Assembly: GCA_024278345.1 (NCBI GenBank)
Contig: JAJRTK010000425.1
Span: 1 to 23,085 of the forward strand
Source of the DNA: a bacterium
GTDB lineage: Bacteria > CSSED10-310 > JAJRTK01
Direction of reading: 5' to 3'
Length of the DNA stretch: 23,085 bases
A program made the translations under genes and the position numbers. Position 1 is the first letter of the stretch, and each line of letters begins with the position of its first letter. A model generated the notes under the pieces. It had not been told where the DNA came from, ran no database searches, and was given only the letters and a program-made list of their open reading frames with translations. Positions 13,655 to 22,900 of this stretch are shown piece by piece.

Positions 13655-16156
13655 ATGGGGAATGCAGCAGAAATACTGACGTACCTGGCGCCCTTGGTGG
13701 GGTTGGCCGGGTTGTTTTACGCCTACATGGTCTACCAATCGATCAACGAGATTAAGATTGTCGATAAGACCATGCTCGACCTTGCCCAGGCGATCCACGA
13801 TGGCGCCATGGTCTTCCTCAAGCGCGAATACAGCCGGTTGGCAATCTTTATCGTCATCGTTTTTGGTCTTCTGGCTACCTTCATAGGTGGGTGGACCGCT
13901 TTCGCCTTTCTCGTGGGAGCAAGCTGCTCCGCCGGTGCTGGAATTTTTGGGATGCGGGCTGCCACCCGGGCCAACGTCCGCACTGCCTTTGCTGCCAAAC
14001 AGGAAGCCGACGCCATCGCCAAGAAGGACGAAGCGCTGATCAAACAACTGTCGGGAAAGGCCCTGGCTGTAGCCTTCTCAGGCGGAAACGTCATGGGCAT
14101 GAGCATCGCGGGCCTTGGACTCATCGGTGTGAGTCTCTTCTACCTTTTTCTGGTCACCTGGCCGAGCAATCAGGCCATGGATTCCGCTTACTTCGACTTC
14201 GTTGTCCAGGTCTTGTCGGGATTTGCCATGGGTGCGAGCTCCATCGCCCTCTTCGCTCGTGTGGGCGGCGGCATCTATACGAAGGCAGCGGATGTCGGTG
14301 CGGACCTTGTGGGAAAAGTCGAAGCGGGAATTCCAGAAGACGATCCGCGGAACCCGGCGGTGATTGCCGACAACGTTGGTGACAACGTGGGCGACGTGGC
14401 GGGGATGGGCGCCGATCTCTTCGAATCTTACGTTGGCTCCATTATCGCAACCATCGCCATTGCCGCTACGGCGGACAAGATTGGGGGCGAGGCCTTGGCC
14501 GGAGTGGATGCCCGGATTGGCTTTATGTCCTTGCCCATAGTGCTCGTTACCTTGGGACTTGTGGCCTCTTTCTTTGGCAGCTTGTATGTCGATAAAAACA
14601 AAGAACGGGCTCCAGACAAAGTACTCCACGGTGCCACCGTGCAGGCCGCCCTCATCTTTTTGGGGGCTGCCCTCGTCGCATGTGCCGCCTTGGTCTGGTC
14701 CGTGGCATGGGCTGTTTTTGCGTCGATCCTTGTGGGAATGATCGGAGGTATCGCCATCGGCATGCTCACCGAGTATTACACATCAGATCACTACGGGCCG
14801 GTTCAAAACCTGGCAAAAGCCGCGACGACAGGCGCTGCAACAAATATCATCGCAGGCCTAGCCATCGGCATGCTCAGCACCGTGGGACCAGTTTTGATCA
14901 TCGTTAGCGCAATCTTGATAAGTTTCGTGACCACAGGACTTTACGGTATTGGCCTGGCGGCTGTTAGCATGTTGGCGACCATTGGTATTACCATGAGCGT
15001 CGATGCCTACGGACCAGTTGCGGACAACGGAGGCGGGATCGCGCAGATGGCGGGATTGGGAGCGGATACGCGGAAGATCACTGATCGTCTCGATTCGCTG
15101 GGGAATACGACTGCCGCCATGGGAAAAGGTTTTGCCATCGGTTCGGCTGCCTTGACGGCTTTGGCCATGTATTCGGCCTTTGGCCAAGCAGCAAGGATCA
15201 ACTCCATTGACCTCATGGATGTTTATGTCGTTGTCGGCCTCTTCATTGGCGGGATTCTGCCCTTCTTGTTGGCGGCATTGACCATGGAAGCCGTTGGAAA
15301 AGCAGCCCAGGACATGGTTGCCGAGGTCCGCCGGCAGTTCAAGGAAATTCCAGGATTGATGGAAGGCACGGCCAAGCCCGATTCAAATCGTTGCATCGCC
15401 ATTTCCACCGATGCCGCATTGCGGCAGATGATTCTGCCAGGCCTCATCGCAGTGGCTGCTCCCGTGGTCGTCGGATTTGGCCTTGGTGCCCACGGTCTCG
15501 GCGGAATGCTTGCCGGGGCTACCGTCACTGGAGTCTGCCTGGCCCTCATGATGGCCAATAGTGGTGGTGCGTGGGACAATGCAAAAAAACACATTGAAGA
15601 AGGTGCTTATGATGGCAAGGGAAGTCCGGCGCATGCCGCCGCGGTTGTGGGCGATACCGTGGGCGACCCCTTCAAAGATACCTCCGGGCCGTCCATGAAT
15701 ATCCTGATCAAGCTTATGAGTGTCGTGTCCCTGGTTATCGCACCGCTGTTGATCGTGGAAGGCGTGGCATCCTCCGATCCCGCCTCGCAGTCATCGGTGG
15801 CTCCGACGACTCAGGCGAGGCCATCTTCTACAACGACTTCCTCCTCTTCGCTTGGCCCTGGAAGCGGCGAAGCGGGAATGCCGGAGGCAGGGGCAAAACC
15901 GACGAAAGGTACCGAGCCATCGGTCCCCACCGCGGAAGACTCCTCCTCGCCGGGACCTGGAGGGAGTCAAGCTGGGATGCCAGAACCTGGCGCAAAACCG
16001 AGCACGGCGGGAGATTCCTCCGAACCCGGTGGCGCCCCAGCTTCTTCAGGGGGTGGCGGAGCCCCGCCAGTAAGCTCGCCTCTCACGGAGAAACCTCCAT
16101 CTTCCCCTGGCGACCCCGAAGCCTCTCCTAGTAGTAGCATGGGCGGCGACCGCTAG
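13655..16156 (+). CDS. hppA: Membrane-bound ion-pumping pyrophosphatase with C-terminal tail
   Basis: This integral membrane enzyme couples hydrolysis of pyrophosphate to outward ion pumping. Residues 1-700 are a complete family core with about 16 hydrophobic segments. The pyrophosphate site is [13 protein letters not shown] (213-225) with [12 protein letters not shown] (239-250), and the second acidic half-site is near 640-674 ([22 protein letters not shown]). [10 protein letters not shown] (483-492) has alanine where K+-independent enzymes have lysine, so a K+-dependent type is expected; whether H+ or Na+ is pumped is not decided. Residues 706-833 form an extra Ser/Pro/Gly-rich tail. The start is ATG 13655 by homology; GTG 13646 and ATG 13643 are alternatives. 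Confidence 0.95.
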   Translation: MGNAAEILTYLAPLVGLAGLFYAYMVYQSINEIKIVDKTMLDLAQAIHDGAMVFLKREYSRLAIFIVIVFGLLATFIGGWTAFAFLVGASCSAGAGIFGMRAATRANVRTAFAAKQEADAIAKKDEALIKQLSGKALAVAFSGGNVMGMSIAGLGLIGVSLFYLFLVTWPSNQAMDSAYFDFVVQVLSGFAMGASSIALFARVGGGIYTKAADVGADLVGKVEAGIPEDDPRNPAVIADNVGDNVGDVAGMGADLFESYVGSIIATIAIAATADKIGGEALAGVDARIGFMSLPIVLVTLGLVASFFGSLYVDKNKERAPDKVLHGATVQAALIFLGAALVACAALVWSVAWAVFASILVGMIGGIAIGMLTEYYTSDHYGPVQNLAKAATTGAATNIIAGLAIGMLSTVGPVLIIVSAILISFVTTGLYGIGLAAVSMLATIGITMSVDAYGPVADNGGGIAQMAGLGADTRKITDRLDSLGNTTAAMGKGFAIGSAALTALAMYSAFGQAARINSIDLMDVYVVVGLFIGGILPFLLAALTMEAVGKAAQDMVAEVRRQFKEIPGLMEGTAKPDSNRCIAISTDAALRQMILPGLIAVAAPVVVGFGLGAHGLGGMLAGATVTGVCLALMMANSGGAWDNAKKHIEEGAYDGKGSPAHAAAVVGDTVGDPFKDTSGPSMNILIKLMSVVSLVIAPLLIVEGVASSDPASQSSVAPTTQARPSSTTTSSSSLGPGSGEAGMPEAGAKPTKGTEPSVPTAEDSSSPGPGGSQAGMPEPGAKPSTAGDSSEPGGAPASSGGGGAPPVSSPLTEKPPSSPGDPEASPSSSMGGDR

Positions 16157-16332
16157 TCCGGCTCCCATCTTGTCTTTCTCTCTATCCGAATGATAGCTTG
16201 CCTTCCTTGGTAAGCTCTGACTCCATCACAAATTGGAACGCTGAATGTGGCCCCCAGGGCTCGAACAACTGGAGTTTGCTGTTGAATCGGGCCTGGTTGG
16301 GAGCCACGACAGCCTAGTGAGGTGAATGCATT
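16157..16332. other. Short spacer between hppA and rpsF
   Basis: Only the rpsF ribosome binding site (AGTGAGGTGA, 16316-16325) is recognised. No terminator stem and no repeat element is seen. Confidence 0.5.
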
Positions 16333-16704
16333 TTGCGGTATTATGAATCGATCATCGTCTTGGATCCTGAATCGCCAGCGGAAGACCGCGAACAGGTTTC
16401 CCAAAAAATCCAAACCGTCGTTGAGGATCTCCAAGGGGAAATCGTCTCGGTTGACGATTGGGGCAAGCGAAAGTTGGCCTACGCAGTAAAGAACAAACGC
16501 TATGGCTATATGATGAGGACTCTCCTCAAGGCCCCGGTGATCGCCGTGGGAGAGCTTGAGCGCCTTTACCGGCACTCAGAGCCTGTCATCAAGCACATGA
16601 CGGTTATCCTCACGGACAAGGACCTGGCAAACAAAGAACTACTCGACAAGGTGCCCGTAGCTCTGGATGCCCCAGATACCGGCCGCCGGAGAAGACTTGG
16701 CTGA
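16333..16704 (+). CDS. rpsF: 30S ribosomal protein S6
   Basis: S6 binds the central domain of 16S rRNA together with S18. The 123 residues show the full fold: RYYESIIVLDP at the start, IVSVDDWGKRKLAYAVKNKRYGYMM in the middle and LERLYRHSEPVIKHMTVIL towards the end, with a short basic tail (GRRRRLG). The start is TTG; GAGGTG about eight bases upstream and the family N-terminus support it. Its binding partner gene rpsR, normally next, is missing from the following 198 bp. Confidence 0.95.
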   Translation: MRYYESIIVLDPESPAEDREQVSQKIQTVVEDLQGEIVSVDDWGKRKLAYAVKNKRYGYMMRTLLKAPVIAVGELERLYRHSEPVIKHMTVILTDKDLANKELLDKVPVALDAPDTGRRRRLG

Positions 16705-16902
16705 ACCGCATGGAAAGGGGCTTCGGCTCGAGTGCTGAGCGTCGGCGGGCCGGTTCTCTCGATTCGCCTTCCCCCGCCGGACTTCGCTATCAGTTTTTCG
16801 AGTTCACTCAGAGTCGATGAAGAGAGTCTAGGACCGCGTGACTTGCGGCCTATCCAAAGCCAAAAAGTCTCGGTCTAGATTTGCGCATATCAGAGGAACG
16901 TC
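16705..16902 (+). other. rpsF-rplI spacer lacking rpsR
   Basis: All frames were read. A start at 16817 (ATGAAGAGAGTC) meets a stop at once, and no S18 motif (a basic N-terminus, DYKD-like stretch or the SRITG and IKRAR segments) is seen. The gap is also too short for a normal S18 gene of about 70-95 codons. Only an rplI ribosome binding site (AGAGGAA, 16890-16896) is recognised. Confidence 0.7.
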
Positions 16903-17346
16903 ATGAAGATCATTCTTCGCTCAGATGTCCGTGGCCTCGGCGAGGCAGGCGATCTCGTCCAGGTCAAGGATGGATACGCCCGGAACTACTTGCTCCCACA
17001 AAAACTCGCCGTCGCCGCGAGCCGCTCCAGTGTCAAGGCGCTGGACCACGAAAAGAGGCAGATCGCTCTCCGCGAGAGGCGTCGGTTGAAAGAGCTTGAG
17101 AAACTTGCTCACAAGCTTCGATCCACCTCAGTGACCATCACCAAGGAGGTTGGAGAGGGAGACCGCCTCTTCGGCTCCGTCACCTCGATGGACATCCAGC
17201 GCTCTCTCGAACAGGAAGGGATTGAGCTCGACCGGCGCCTCATCGACCTTCCTGAACCTATCAAAGCCATCGGAGTCTTCGACGTTTCCGTCAAGCTGCA
17301 CCGGCAGGTGCAAGCCTCTCTCAAAGTCTGGGTCGTCAAGGCCTGA
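16903..17346 (+). CDS. rplI: 50S ribosomal protein L9
   Basis: L9 is a two-domain protein on the large subunit near the L1 stalk that supports reading-frame maintenance. The 147 residues carry the N-terminal rRNA-binding domain (MKIILRSDVRGLGEAGDLVQVKDGYARNYLLP, written here by its ends MKIILRSD and GYARNYLLP), a connecting helix of about 35 residues, and the C-terminal domain (RLFGSVTSMDIQRSL through LHRQVQASLKVWVVKA). Length and motifs are normal. AGAGGAA precedes the ATG. It is followed by dnaB after a 358-bp gap. Confidence 0.96.
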   Translation: MKIILRSDVRGLGEAGDLVQVKDGYARNYLLPQKLAVAASRSSVKALDHEKRQIALRERRRLKELEKLAHKLRSTSVTITKEVGEGDRLFGSVTSMDIQRSLEQEGIELDRRLIDLPEPIKAIGVFDVSVKLHRQVQASLKVWVVKA

Positions 17347-17704
17347 GCACCGTTTTCTTTTCCCCAAGGCAAGAACTGGTCGGTTTCGCTTCAGGTTTTC
17401 GCCAGCGCTCGTTTCTGCGGGGATTGTTGGGCCAGTCGGTTGACTCCTGATGAGCTTCTTGGAAAGATCCTCTCGGGCTTCTGATTGCCGCTAAGGGTTG
17501 TGTCGGTCCAGCACTGGCGGCAATGAACCTGTTTTCGCGATGCTCAGCGCTCTTGGTGCCGAGCAGCCCTTCTCAAGGTCGTGTCTTGGCCCAAGCCCTG
17601 TTGCCTGGGCTGGCCGTGGGCGAATTCGCCGTAAAGTTGGCGAATTGCTTTTTTCCCAGCGGCGATTTCCCGCTGCTCTGTTGCGCCTTCGGAAGGAACC
17701 TGCA
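17347..17704 (+). other. Spacer of 358 bp before dnaB
   Basis: No gene, RNA or dispersed repeat family is recognised. The reading frame is open upstream of dnaB across most of it, but the sequence there is unlike DnaB. The dnaB ribosome binding site GGAAGGAA lies at 17690-17697. Confidence 0.55.
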
Positions 17705-19111
17705 ATGAATGAGCCGCGTCGGGCTTCCAGCTCGAGACGAAACCAAAAAGGTGGCTCTCTCCCCACAGGGCGTGTCCTGCCCCATAGTATCGAGGCGGAA
17801 CGCGGCGTCTTGGGAGCCGTTCTGGTTCTTCCCAATACGATTTACGATGTGGCGGAGTCTCTGGAGCCTGAAGACTTCTTCCGAGAGTCTCACCAACTCA
17901 TCTTTCAGCATGTTCTCAAACTCCATGAGCAGCAGGGAGCCATCGATCTTATCCTTGTTACTGACCGCCTGCGATCGACGGGAGATCTAGAAAAAACGGG
18001 AGGCGTAGATTACCTCACGAATCTGGCCCAGAGCGTTCCCGCTGCCGCAAATCTCCTTGCCTACTGCCGCGTCGTCAAGGCCAAGGCCGTTCTCAGAAGT
18101 ATCATCCGGGCCGCCGGCCATATTGTCGATAAAGGCTACCGAGACGAGGAGGGCTTTGAGAAACTCCTGGCAGAAACCGAAACTAAGCTTCTCCAGCTCG
18201 CCGACAGGAAGGGCGACCGAACCTATGTCAGCCTCCAGGAAATTCTTCCGCCCGCGGTCAAAGCCCTGGAACAGGCTTATCAGCACCAGGGTCAGGTCAG
18301 CGGAGTGGCGACTGGATTCGTAGAGTTCGACGAGCTGACCACAGGATTTCATCCCAGCGACCTTGTCATCATAGCCGGTCGCCCAGCCATGGGGAAGACC
18401 GCTTTCGGCCTCAGTATCGTGCTGAACGTAGCCATGCGCGGGGAAAGCGTCCTCTTTTTCTCGTTGGAAATGTCCCGAGAGCAGCTAGCCACGAGGATTC
18501 TCTGCGCCGAAGCAAGAGTCAACAGCCAAGAATTGCGCCAGGGCCGCACGAAACCGGGGCAGTGGCATGTTATCATCGAAGCTGCGAATCGTCTGAACGA
18601 CGTTCCCCTGTACATTGATGACAGCCCTTTTCTCAGTCCCAGAGAACTGCGGGCAAAGGCCCGCCGATTCACCAGGGAGCATCCACTCAAGCTCATGGTG
18701 ATCGACTACCTTCAACTCATGGTCAATCCCGACGCAAGGGAAAACCGGCAGGTGGAAATATCGGCTATCTCCAGAGGTCTCAAGCTTTTGGCAAAGGAGC
18801 TGAACATTCCAATTGTCGCCCTCGCTCAGTTGAGCCGGGCGGTGGAGAACCGTGCCGACAAGCGACCGATCCTCGCGGATTTGCGGGAGTCTGGCGCCAT
18901 CGAGCAAGACGCTGATACAATCGTCTTCCTGTTCCGCCAGGAATACTATGATCGCCTCCTTAGTCGAGAACCTGCCGAAGACGTTCAAGGGGTGGCGGAG
19001 ATTATTGTCGGGAAGCAGAGAAATGGTCCTACGGGAAACGTTCGCTTGGCATTCTTGGAGCGGTTCGCCCGCTTCGAAAACCTCAGTTTCAGACAGGGTG
19101 ACCGACGGTGA
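17705..19111 (+). CDS. dnaB: Replicative DNA helicase
   Basis: DnaB is the hexameric ATP-driven helicase that unwinds DNA 5' to 3' at the replication fork and recruits primase. The 468 residues include the N-terminal domain (SIEAERGVLGAVL, EDFFRESHQLIF) and a RecA-like motor. Walker A is GRPAMGKT (225-232), FFSLEMS is at 251-257, and Walker B is LMVIDYLQLM (330-339). The C-terminal motifs QLSRAVENRADKRPILADLR and KQRNGPTG are present, with no intein. AAGGAA seven bases upstream fixes the ATG at 17705. It follows rplI as in many bacteria, and mlaE starts 87 bp later. Confidence 0.96.
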   Translation: MNEPRRASSSRRNQKGGSLPTGRVLPHSIEAERGVLGAVLVLPNTIYDVAESLEPEDFFRESHQLIFQHVLKLHEQQGAIDLILVTDRLRSTGDLEKTGGVDYLTNLAQSVPAAANLLAYCRVVKAKAVLRSIIRAAGHIVDKGYRDEEGFEKLLAETETKLLQLADRKGDRTYVSLQEILPPAVKALEQAYQHQGQVSGVATGFVEFDELTTGFHPSDLVIIAGRPAMGKTAFGLSIVLNVAMRGESVLFFSLEMSREQLATRILCAEARVNSQELRQGRTKPGQWHVIIEAANRLNDVPLYIDDSPFLSPRELRAKARRFTREHPLKLMVIDYLQLMVNPDARENRQVEISAISRGLKLLAKELNIPIVALAQLSRAVENRADKRPILADLRESGAIEQDADTIVFLFRQEYYDRLLSREPAEDVQGVAEIIVGKQRNGPTGNVRLAFLERFARFENLSFRQGDRR

Positions 19112-19198
19112 ACATGGTTGCAGCCTTGCGCTGCTCACCCATCATCGCCCCGGTTACGGTTCTTTGTCCCGTGATGGGGAACACCGCCAGAAAACAGA

Positions 19199-19990
19199 AT
19201 GACGGAGGTCGAGGTGCTTTACCTCATTGAGGCGCTGGGCGCCAGAGTGATCCGGTTTGCCGAAGAAGCAGGAAGGCTGGGACTTTTGTTTGGCCAAACC
19301 CTGGCCGGACTCGTGCGCCGCCCGTTTCATCTCAGGCTCGTGTTCGAGCAAATGTTGGCCGTGGGCGTTCATTCCCTTCCCGTTGTCTTGATTACGGCAC
19401 TCTCTACCGGGGCGGTTCTGTGCCAGCAAAGCATCGCCGGGTTCCGTCGATTTGGAGCCGAAAGTCTGGTGGGAGGAGTCGTAGCCCTTTCCATCACCCG
19501 CGAGCTTGGACCGATCATCGCCGGATTGATGGTCGCCGGTCGCGTCGGTTCCGCCATGGCCGCCGAGCTCGGAACCATGCGCGTGACAGAGCAGATTGAT
19601 GCTCTCTATACTCTAGCTGCCGATCCAGTTAAATATCTCATCGTACCGCGCTTCCTGGCGGGCCTTTTCATGCTGCCATTCCTGGTTGCCTTTGCCGATG
19701 GTGTCGGTATCCTTGGTGGATACGTGGTGGGCGTTAAAGTTCTTGGAATCAACGGCACGCTCTATATGAAAACCACCTACGACCTGTTGAAGCTCGAAGA
19801 CGTCTTTAGCGGAGTCTTCAAGGCCGGGGTCTTTGGCGGCATCATCTCCATCGTCGGCTGTTATCAAGGTTTCTATACCCGCGGTGGAGCCGAAGGCGTC
19901 GGCCAGGCGACCACAAGGGCCGTCGTGATCGCCTCGGTAGGGATTCTGGTCAGCGATTACCTGATGAATGCCCTATTTTTCCTCAGTTGA
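19199..19990 (+). CDS. mlaE: MlaE/YrbE-family ABC transporter permease
   Basis: MlaE is the inner-membrane permease of the Mla phospholipid-transport complex, working with the ATPase MlaF and the MCE protein MlaD. The 263 residues have about five to six hydrophobic segments and the family signature ITRELGPIIAGLMVAGRVGS followed by AMAAELGTMRVTEQIDAL. The C-terminus ends in YLMNALFF. ATG 19199 has no clear Shine-Dalgarno; GTG 19214 with ACGGAGG five bases before it is an attractive alternative. It is convergent with mlaD and mlaF rather than in one operon with them. Confidence 0.93.
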   Translation: MTEVEVLYLIEALGARVIRFAEEAGRLGLLFGQTLAGLVRRPFHLRLVFEQMLAVGVHSLPVVLITALSTGAVLCQQSIAGFRRFGAESLVGGVVALSITRELGPIIAGLMVAGRVGSAMAAELGTMRVTEQIDALYTLAADPVKYLIVPRFLAGLFMLPFLVAFADGVGILGGYVVGVKVLGINGTLYMKTTYDLLKLEDVFSGVFKAGVFGGIISIVGCYQGFYTRGGAEGVGQATTRAVVIASVGILVSDYLMNALFFLS

Positions 19991-20059
19991 CCCCAGAACA
20001 GCGCCCAATCATTGTATGGGATGATCGAGCGGACTCACAAGGGAGCATACCCTGAATTG

Positions 20060-20180
20060 TCTCGCCCCGTATCTCAAAGGTCGGGGGGGGCCATTCTGGG
20101 GGCACCGCTGGCGAAAGCGGCGGAAGTTGCGAACAGCGGGCGTCGGACGGCGCCTGATGAGAGCGGAACGTAACACCGGA
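20060..20180 (-). repeat. Family D-like repeat in the mlaE-mlaD convergent spacer
   Basis: On the minus strand 20160-20175 reads GTTACGTTCCGCTCTC, like the D motif at 8893 and 6222, and further on CCGCCGCTTTCG and GGTGCCCCCAGAA resemble 2328-2372. The matches are short and interrupted. A run of eight G at about 20083-20090 lies within. No gene is present in 19991-20300. Confidence 0.4.
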
Positions 20181-20300
20181 AGAAAAAGCGCTTCGAAAAC
20201 GATTTCCAGGACCAAAACCCGATAGAAAGTTTGAAGGTCTTGACAAAATTAATCCCTGGACCCGAGTGTTCTCGTGGCGTCAGCCGACCGAAATCGTGGG

Positions 20301-22022
20301 CTAGGGACTGGCGGAGGCAGCCAGGCCTAGGAGATTCTTGATATCCTTATCCTCGATGAAGAAGCCGCCGCCGATGATAGGTGTGCTCCGCTCCTGGTAA
20401 AGGGGATTGTCCCAGCCCGCCGTAAGAAAAATGTGCTTTGTTACGTAGAAGTTGCCCGTGAATTTGAGATGGGGCGAAACAGGATTGCCAAAGTCGAATG
20501 CCTCGAAGGAGAGCCAGGCCCGTTTGTTCATGAACTGGTATTGGAGGCCTAGGCCACCTCGATATTCCAGCATACCGGCATAGATAGAGAGGTTCTTGTG
20601 CCGGACCCCAAAGGCGGCGGTGATCAAGATTTGATCCAGAGCCACGTCTTGCTCCGTCCGGATTACGGTTTCCGGACCATCGCCAATGGTGATCCGGGTC
20701 TCGGTTGTGTTGAACCGTTCGTCGCCAAAGGGCGATGCCAGCAACTCGACGCGGTAGAACTTGTTGGGGCTCGGCTCCAGATCGACGCCGATGTATCCCA
20801 TGCCTCCGCGGCCTTTAAGATGCCCTTCGCCTCTCATCCGGAGGATAGTTCTGAATTTCCGGAAACCGCTCAAGGTCTCTTGTAGGCTGGTGAGCGCGCC
20901 GTTGAGATTGTCGTGGACATCGTCCCGGTTGATGAGTTTGCCCACCGTGCCCTGGCCTTCGTCCACCTTTTCCATGATGCTGCTCAAGGAATCCATCGTC
21001 TTGTCCAGCCTCGCGCTTGCAATCTTCACGTTGTCAAGGCTGTCGCCAAGGGTTTGGCCGTTTTCTTGGACGATAGTTTCGAGTTCGTTCATGGTTGTGG
21101 TGAGGGTCTCGCTGTTTCGGGTGACGAATGTGTCGAGCTTAGACATGATGCTGTCAAGCTTGAAGAGAATTTGCGGCACGCCTTGGTTGAGGCTGCCCGT
21201 GACGCCCTCCACGTTTGAAACCGTCTGCGTCAACGAACCACGGTTTTCGCTCACAAGCTCTTTCATGACGCCGGCAAGGTCGCGAATGTTCACTAGGAGT
21301 GCTGTGGCGTTGTCCTGGTTCTGCTCCAGCAGCTTGGCCATGGTCTCAGTCACACGCCGAACGTTGTTCATGGAGGCATCGATGTTCTTCTGATTCTTTG
21401 ACAAAACTTCCCGAAGGACGTCCGTGCTCGCTTGAACATTCGCAACAATTTCGTCGATCCCTTTCCGGTTGGCGGCAACGGTTTCTTGAAGGCTGGCTGC
21501 GAACTTGTCCAGGCTGATGAGAATGGCTTCGACGCGGTTGTCTTCGCCTTCGCCCACGGCGTTGCGGACGGATCCTGTCACGGATTTGATGTCCGCACCG
21601 ATATCAGTCGCAAGGGCCGTGATCTGGTCCAGGCTTTGGGGGGGGGCAGCCTTGATGCTGTCGCCGTCGGAAAAACCTTCGGCATCTGGATCGCCCGGGA
21701 GGATTTCCACGTACTTTTCTCCCAAAAGCCCCAACGAGGAAACGATGGCTTTGGAGTCTCTGGGCAGCACGATGCCTTCTACAAGTTGAAGCTCCACAAG
21801 AGCCCGGCCCCGCTCCAGCCGGATGTTTTTGACGCGGCCTACACGCACTCCCGCGGCACGGACTTCGGCGTTGGGAATCAAGCCAGCCGCCGAGGAGAAT
21901 CTGGCGCGGAGAATCTTTCCTGTCGCTGCAGCGCCCAGGCCATCGCTGACTCGCGTTGAGAAGAAACCCAAAATGCCCATGCCAAAGAGCACAAAAATGC
22001 CAACTTTGAGTTCTGTTTTCAC
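20301..22022 (-). CDS. mlaD: MCE-domain lipid-transport protein with long helical and beta-rich C-terminus
   Basis: MlaD-type proteins form a membrane-anchored ring that receives lipid in the periplasm. I start at GTG 22020-22022, with GGAG nine bases upstream, giving 573 residues. Residues 7-22 are the single transmembrane helix, and about 36-112 the MCE domain (LIPNAEVRAAGVRVGRV, LGLLGEKYVEILPGD). Residues 130-390 are heptad-rich helix with many Asn/Thr/Ser, probably a needle-like coiled coil. Residues about 405-556 are beta-strand-rich (GYIGVDLEP, LSIYAGMLEYRGGLGLQYQF, IFLTAGWDNPLY) and end with GGGFFIEDKDIKNLLG. It is much longer than E. coli MlaD (about 180 residues). It is in an operon with mlaF, 106 bp downstream of it. 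Confidence 0.9.
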   Translation of the reverse strand: MKTELKVGIFVLFGMGILGFFSTRVSDGLGAAATGKILRARFSSAAGLIPNAEVRAAGVRVGRVKNIRLERGRALVELQLVEGIVLPRDSKAIVSSLGLLGEKYVEILPGDPDAEGFSDGDSIKAAPPQSLDQITALATDIGADIKSVTGSVRNAVGEGEDNRVEAILISLDKFAASLQETVAANRKGIDEIVANVQASTDVLREVLSKNQKNIDASMNNVRRVTETMAKLLEQNQDNATALLVNIRDLAGVMKELVSENRGSLTQTVSNVEGVTGSLNQGVPQILFKLDSIMSKLDTFVTRNSETLTTTMNELETIVQENGQTLGDSLDNVKIASARLDKTMDSLSSIMEKVDEGQGTVGKLINRDDVHDNLNGALTSLQETLSGFRKFRTILRMRGEGHLKGRGGMGYIGVDLEPSPNKFYRVELLASPFGDERFNTTETRITIGDGPETVIRTEQDVALDQILITAAFGVRHKNLSIYAGMLEYRGGLGLQYQFMNKRAWLSFEAFDFGNPVSPHLKFTGNFYVTKHIFLTAGWDNPLYQERSTPIIGGGFFIEDKDIKNLLGLAASASP

Positions 22023-22128
22023 TTTCCTAAACTCCGGCGCATATAAGGAGTGGATCCCACTGCGATAGGCATGAACTGCTCGGTCGTCAGTGTGACGAGC
22101 AATCGCTCCCCGCTGTGACGGGGGCGGC

Positions 22129-22875
22129 TTAGAAAACTCGAAACGGACCTTCTTCCGATCCGGTGATGAATTGCCGCACAATAGGGTTTTGCGTGTTGTG
22201 AATCTGCTCCGGCGTGCCTTGTTCGATGATCTTCCCATCATAGAGCAGCGCGATCTGATCCGCGATTTGATACGCGCTGGACATGTCATGGGTGATCGTG
22301 AACGATGTAACCTTGAGTTCCTGCTTCAGAAGGACGATTAGCTTGTTTATCACATCGCCCATGATGGGATCGAGCCCGGTTGTTGGCTCATCATACAGGA
22401 TGACCATTGGGTCCATGGCGATGGCGCGAGCCAGCCCCACTCGCTTTTTCATGCCGCCGCTTAGGTCGGAAGGCATTTTGTCTTCATACCCCTTCATTCC
22501 AACGAGCCGCAGTTTCTCAGAAGCGATTTCGCGAATCCCCGAGTCCGGCATCTTTGTGTGGTGTCGAAGCCCGAAACCCACATTCTCCCAGACCGAAAGC
22601 GAATCAAACAGGGCTGCTCCTTGAAACAGCATTCCCATTCGTTTCCGGAGGTTCATAAGCTCCGATGCCGACAGATCTGGGACGTTTCTTCCCGCTACCT
22701 GGACCACTCCTCGATCCGGGTGCAACAAGCCCATGATATGCTTCAAGGTGACTGATTTTCCCGTTCCGCTCCCCCCGATGAGCACAAGCGATTCGCCCGT
22801 TTTTACATGCAAATCGACTCCGCGGAGCACTTTCTTCGGGCCGAAGGCTTTGTAGATTTTTTTCAAGAGAATCAA
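22129..22875 (-). CDS. mlaF: MlaF-family ABC transporter ATP-binding protein
   Basis: MlaF powers phospholipid movement through MlaE. The TTG at 22873-22875 has GGAGG five bases upstream and gives 248 residues. Walker A is GGSGTGKS (34-41), the Q-loop Q85, the signature LSGGMKKR (138-145), Walker B VILYDEP with E163, and the switch H196 in ITHD. RKRMGMLFQGAALFDSLSV is typical of Mla ATPases. It is the first gene of the mlaF-mlaD unit. The region directly upstream is a family E element, so its promoter would lie in or beyond that repeat. Confidence 0.95.
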   Translation of the reverse strand: MILLKKIYKAFGPKKVLRGVDLHVKTGESLVLIGGSGTGKSVTLKHIMGLLHPDRGVVQVAGRNVPDLSASELMNLRKRMGMLFQGAALFDSLSVWENVGFGLRHHTKMPDSGIREIASEKLRLVGMKGYEDKMPSDLSGGMKKRVGLARAIAMDPMVILYDEPTTGLDPIMGDVINKLIVLLKQELKVTSFTITHDMSSAYQIADQIALLYDGKIIEQGTPEQIHNTQNPIVRQFITGSEEGPFRVF

Positions 22876-22900
22876 GCAGACCTCCAAAACCAACTGTCCA

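Noticed and set aside
14078-15634. Several long minus-strand frames inside hppA
   Set aside because: They lie wholly antisense to a well-supported pyrophosphatase gene and show no recognisable protein motif.
17498-17704. Upstream extension of DnaB by 69 residues
   Set aside because: The sequence lacks DnaB similarity, and the ATG at 17705 has AAGGAA at good spacing and a family-like N-terminus.
22023-22289. N-terminal extension of MlaD by 89 residues
   Set aside because: The extension overlaps the end of mlaF in another frame and is unlike MCE proteins. The GTG at 22022 starts directly before the transmembrane helix and has an RBS.
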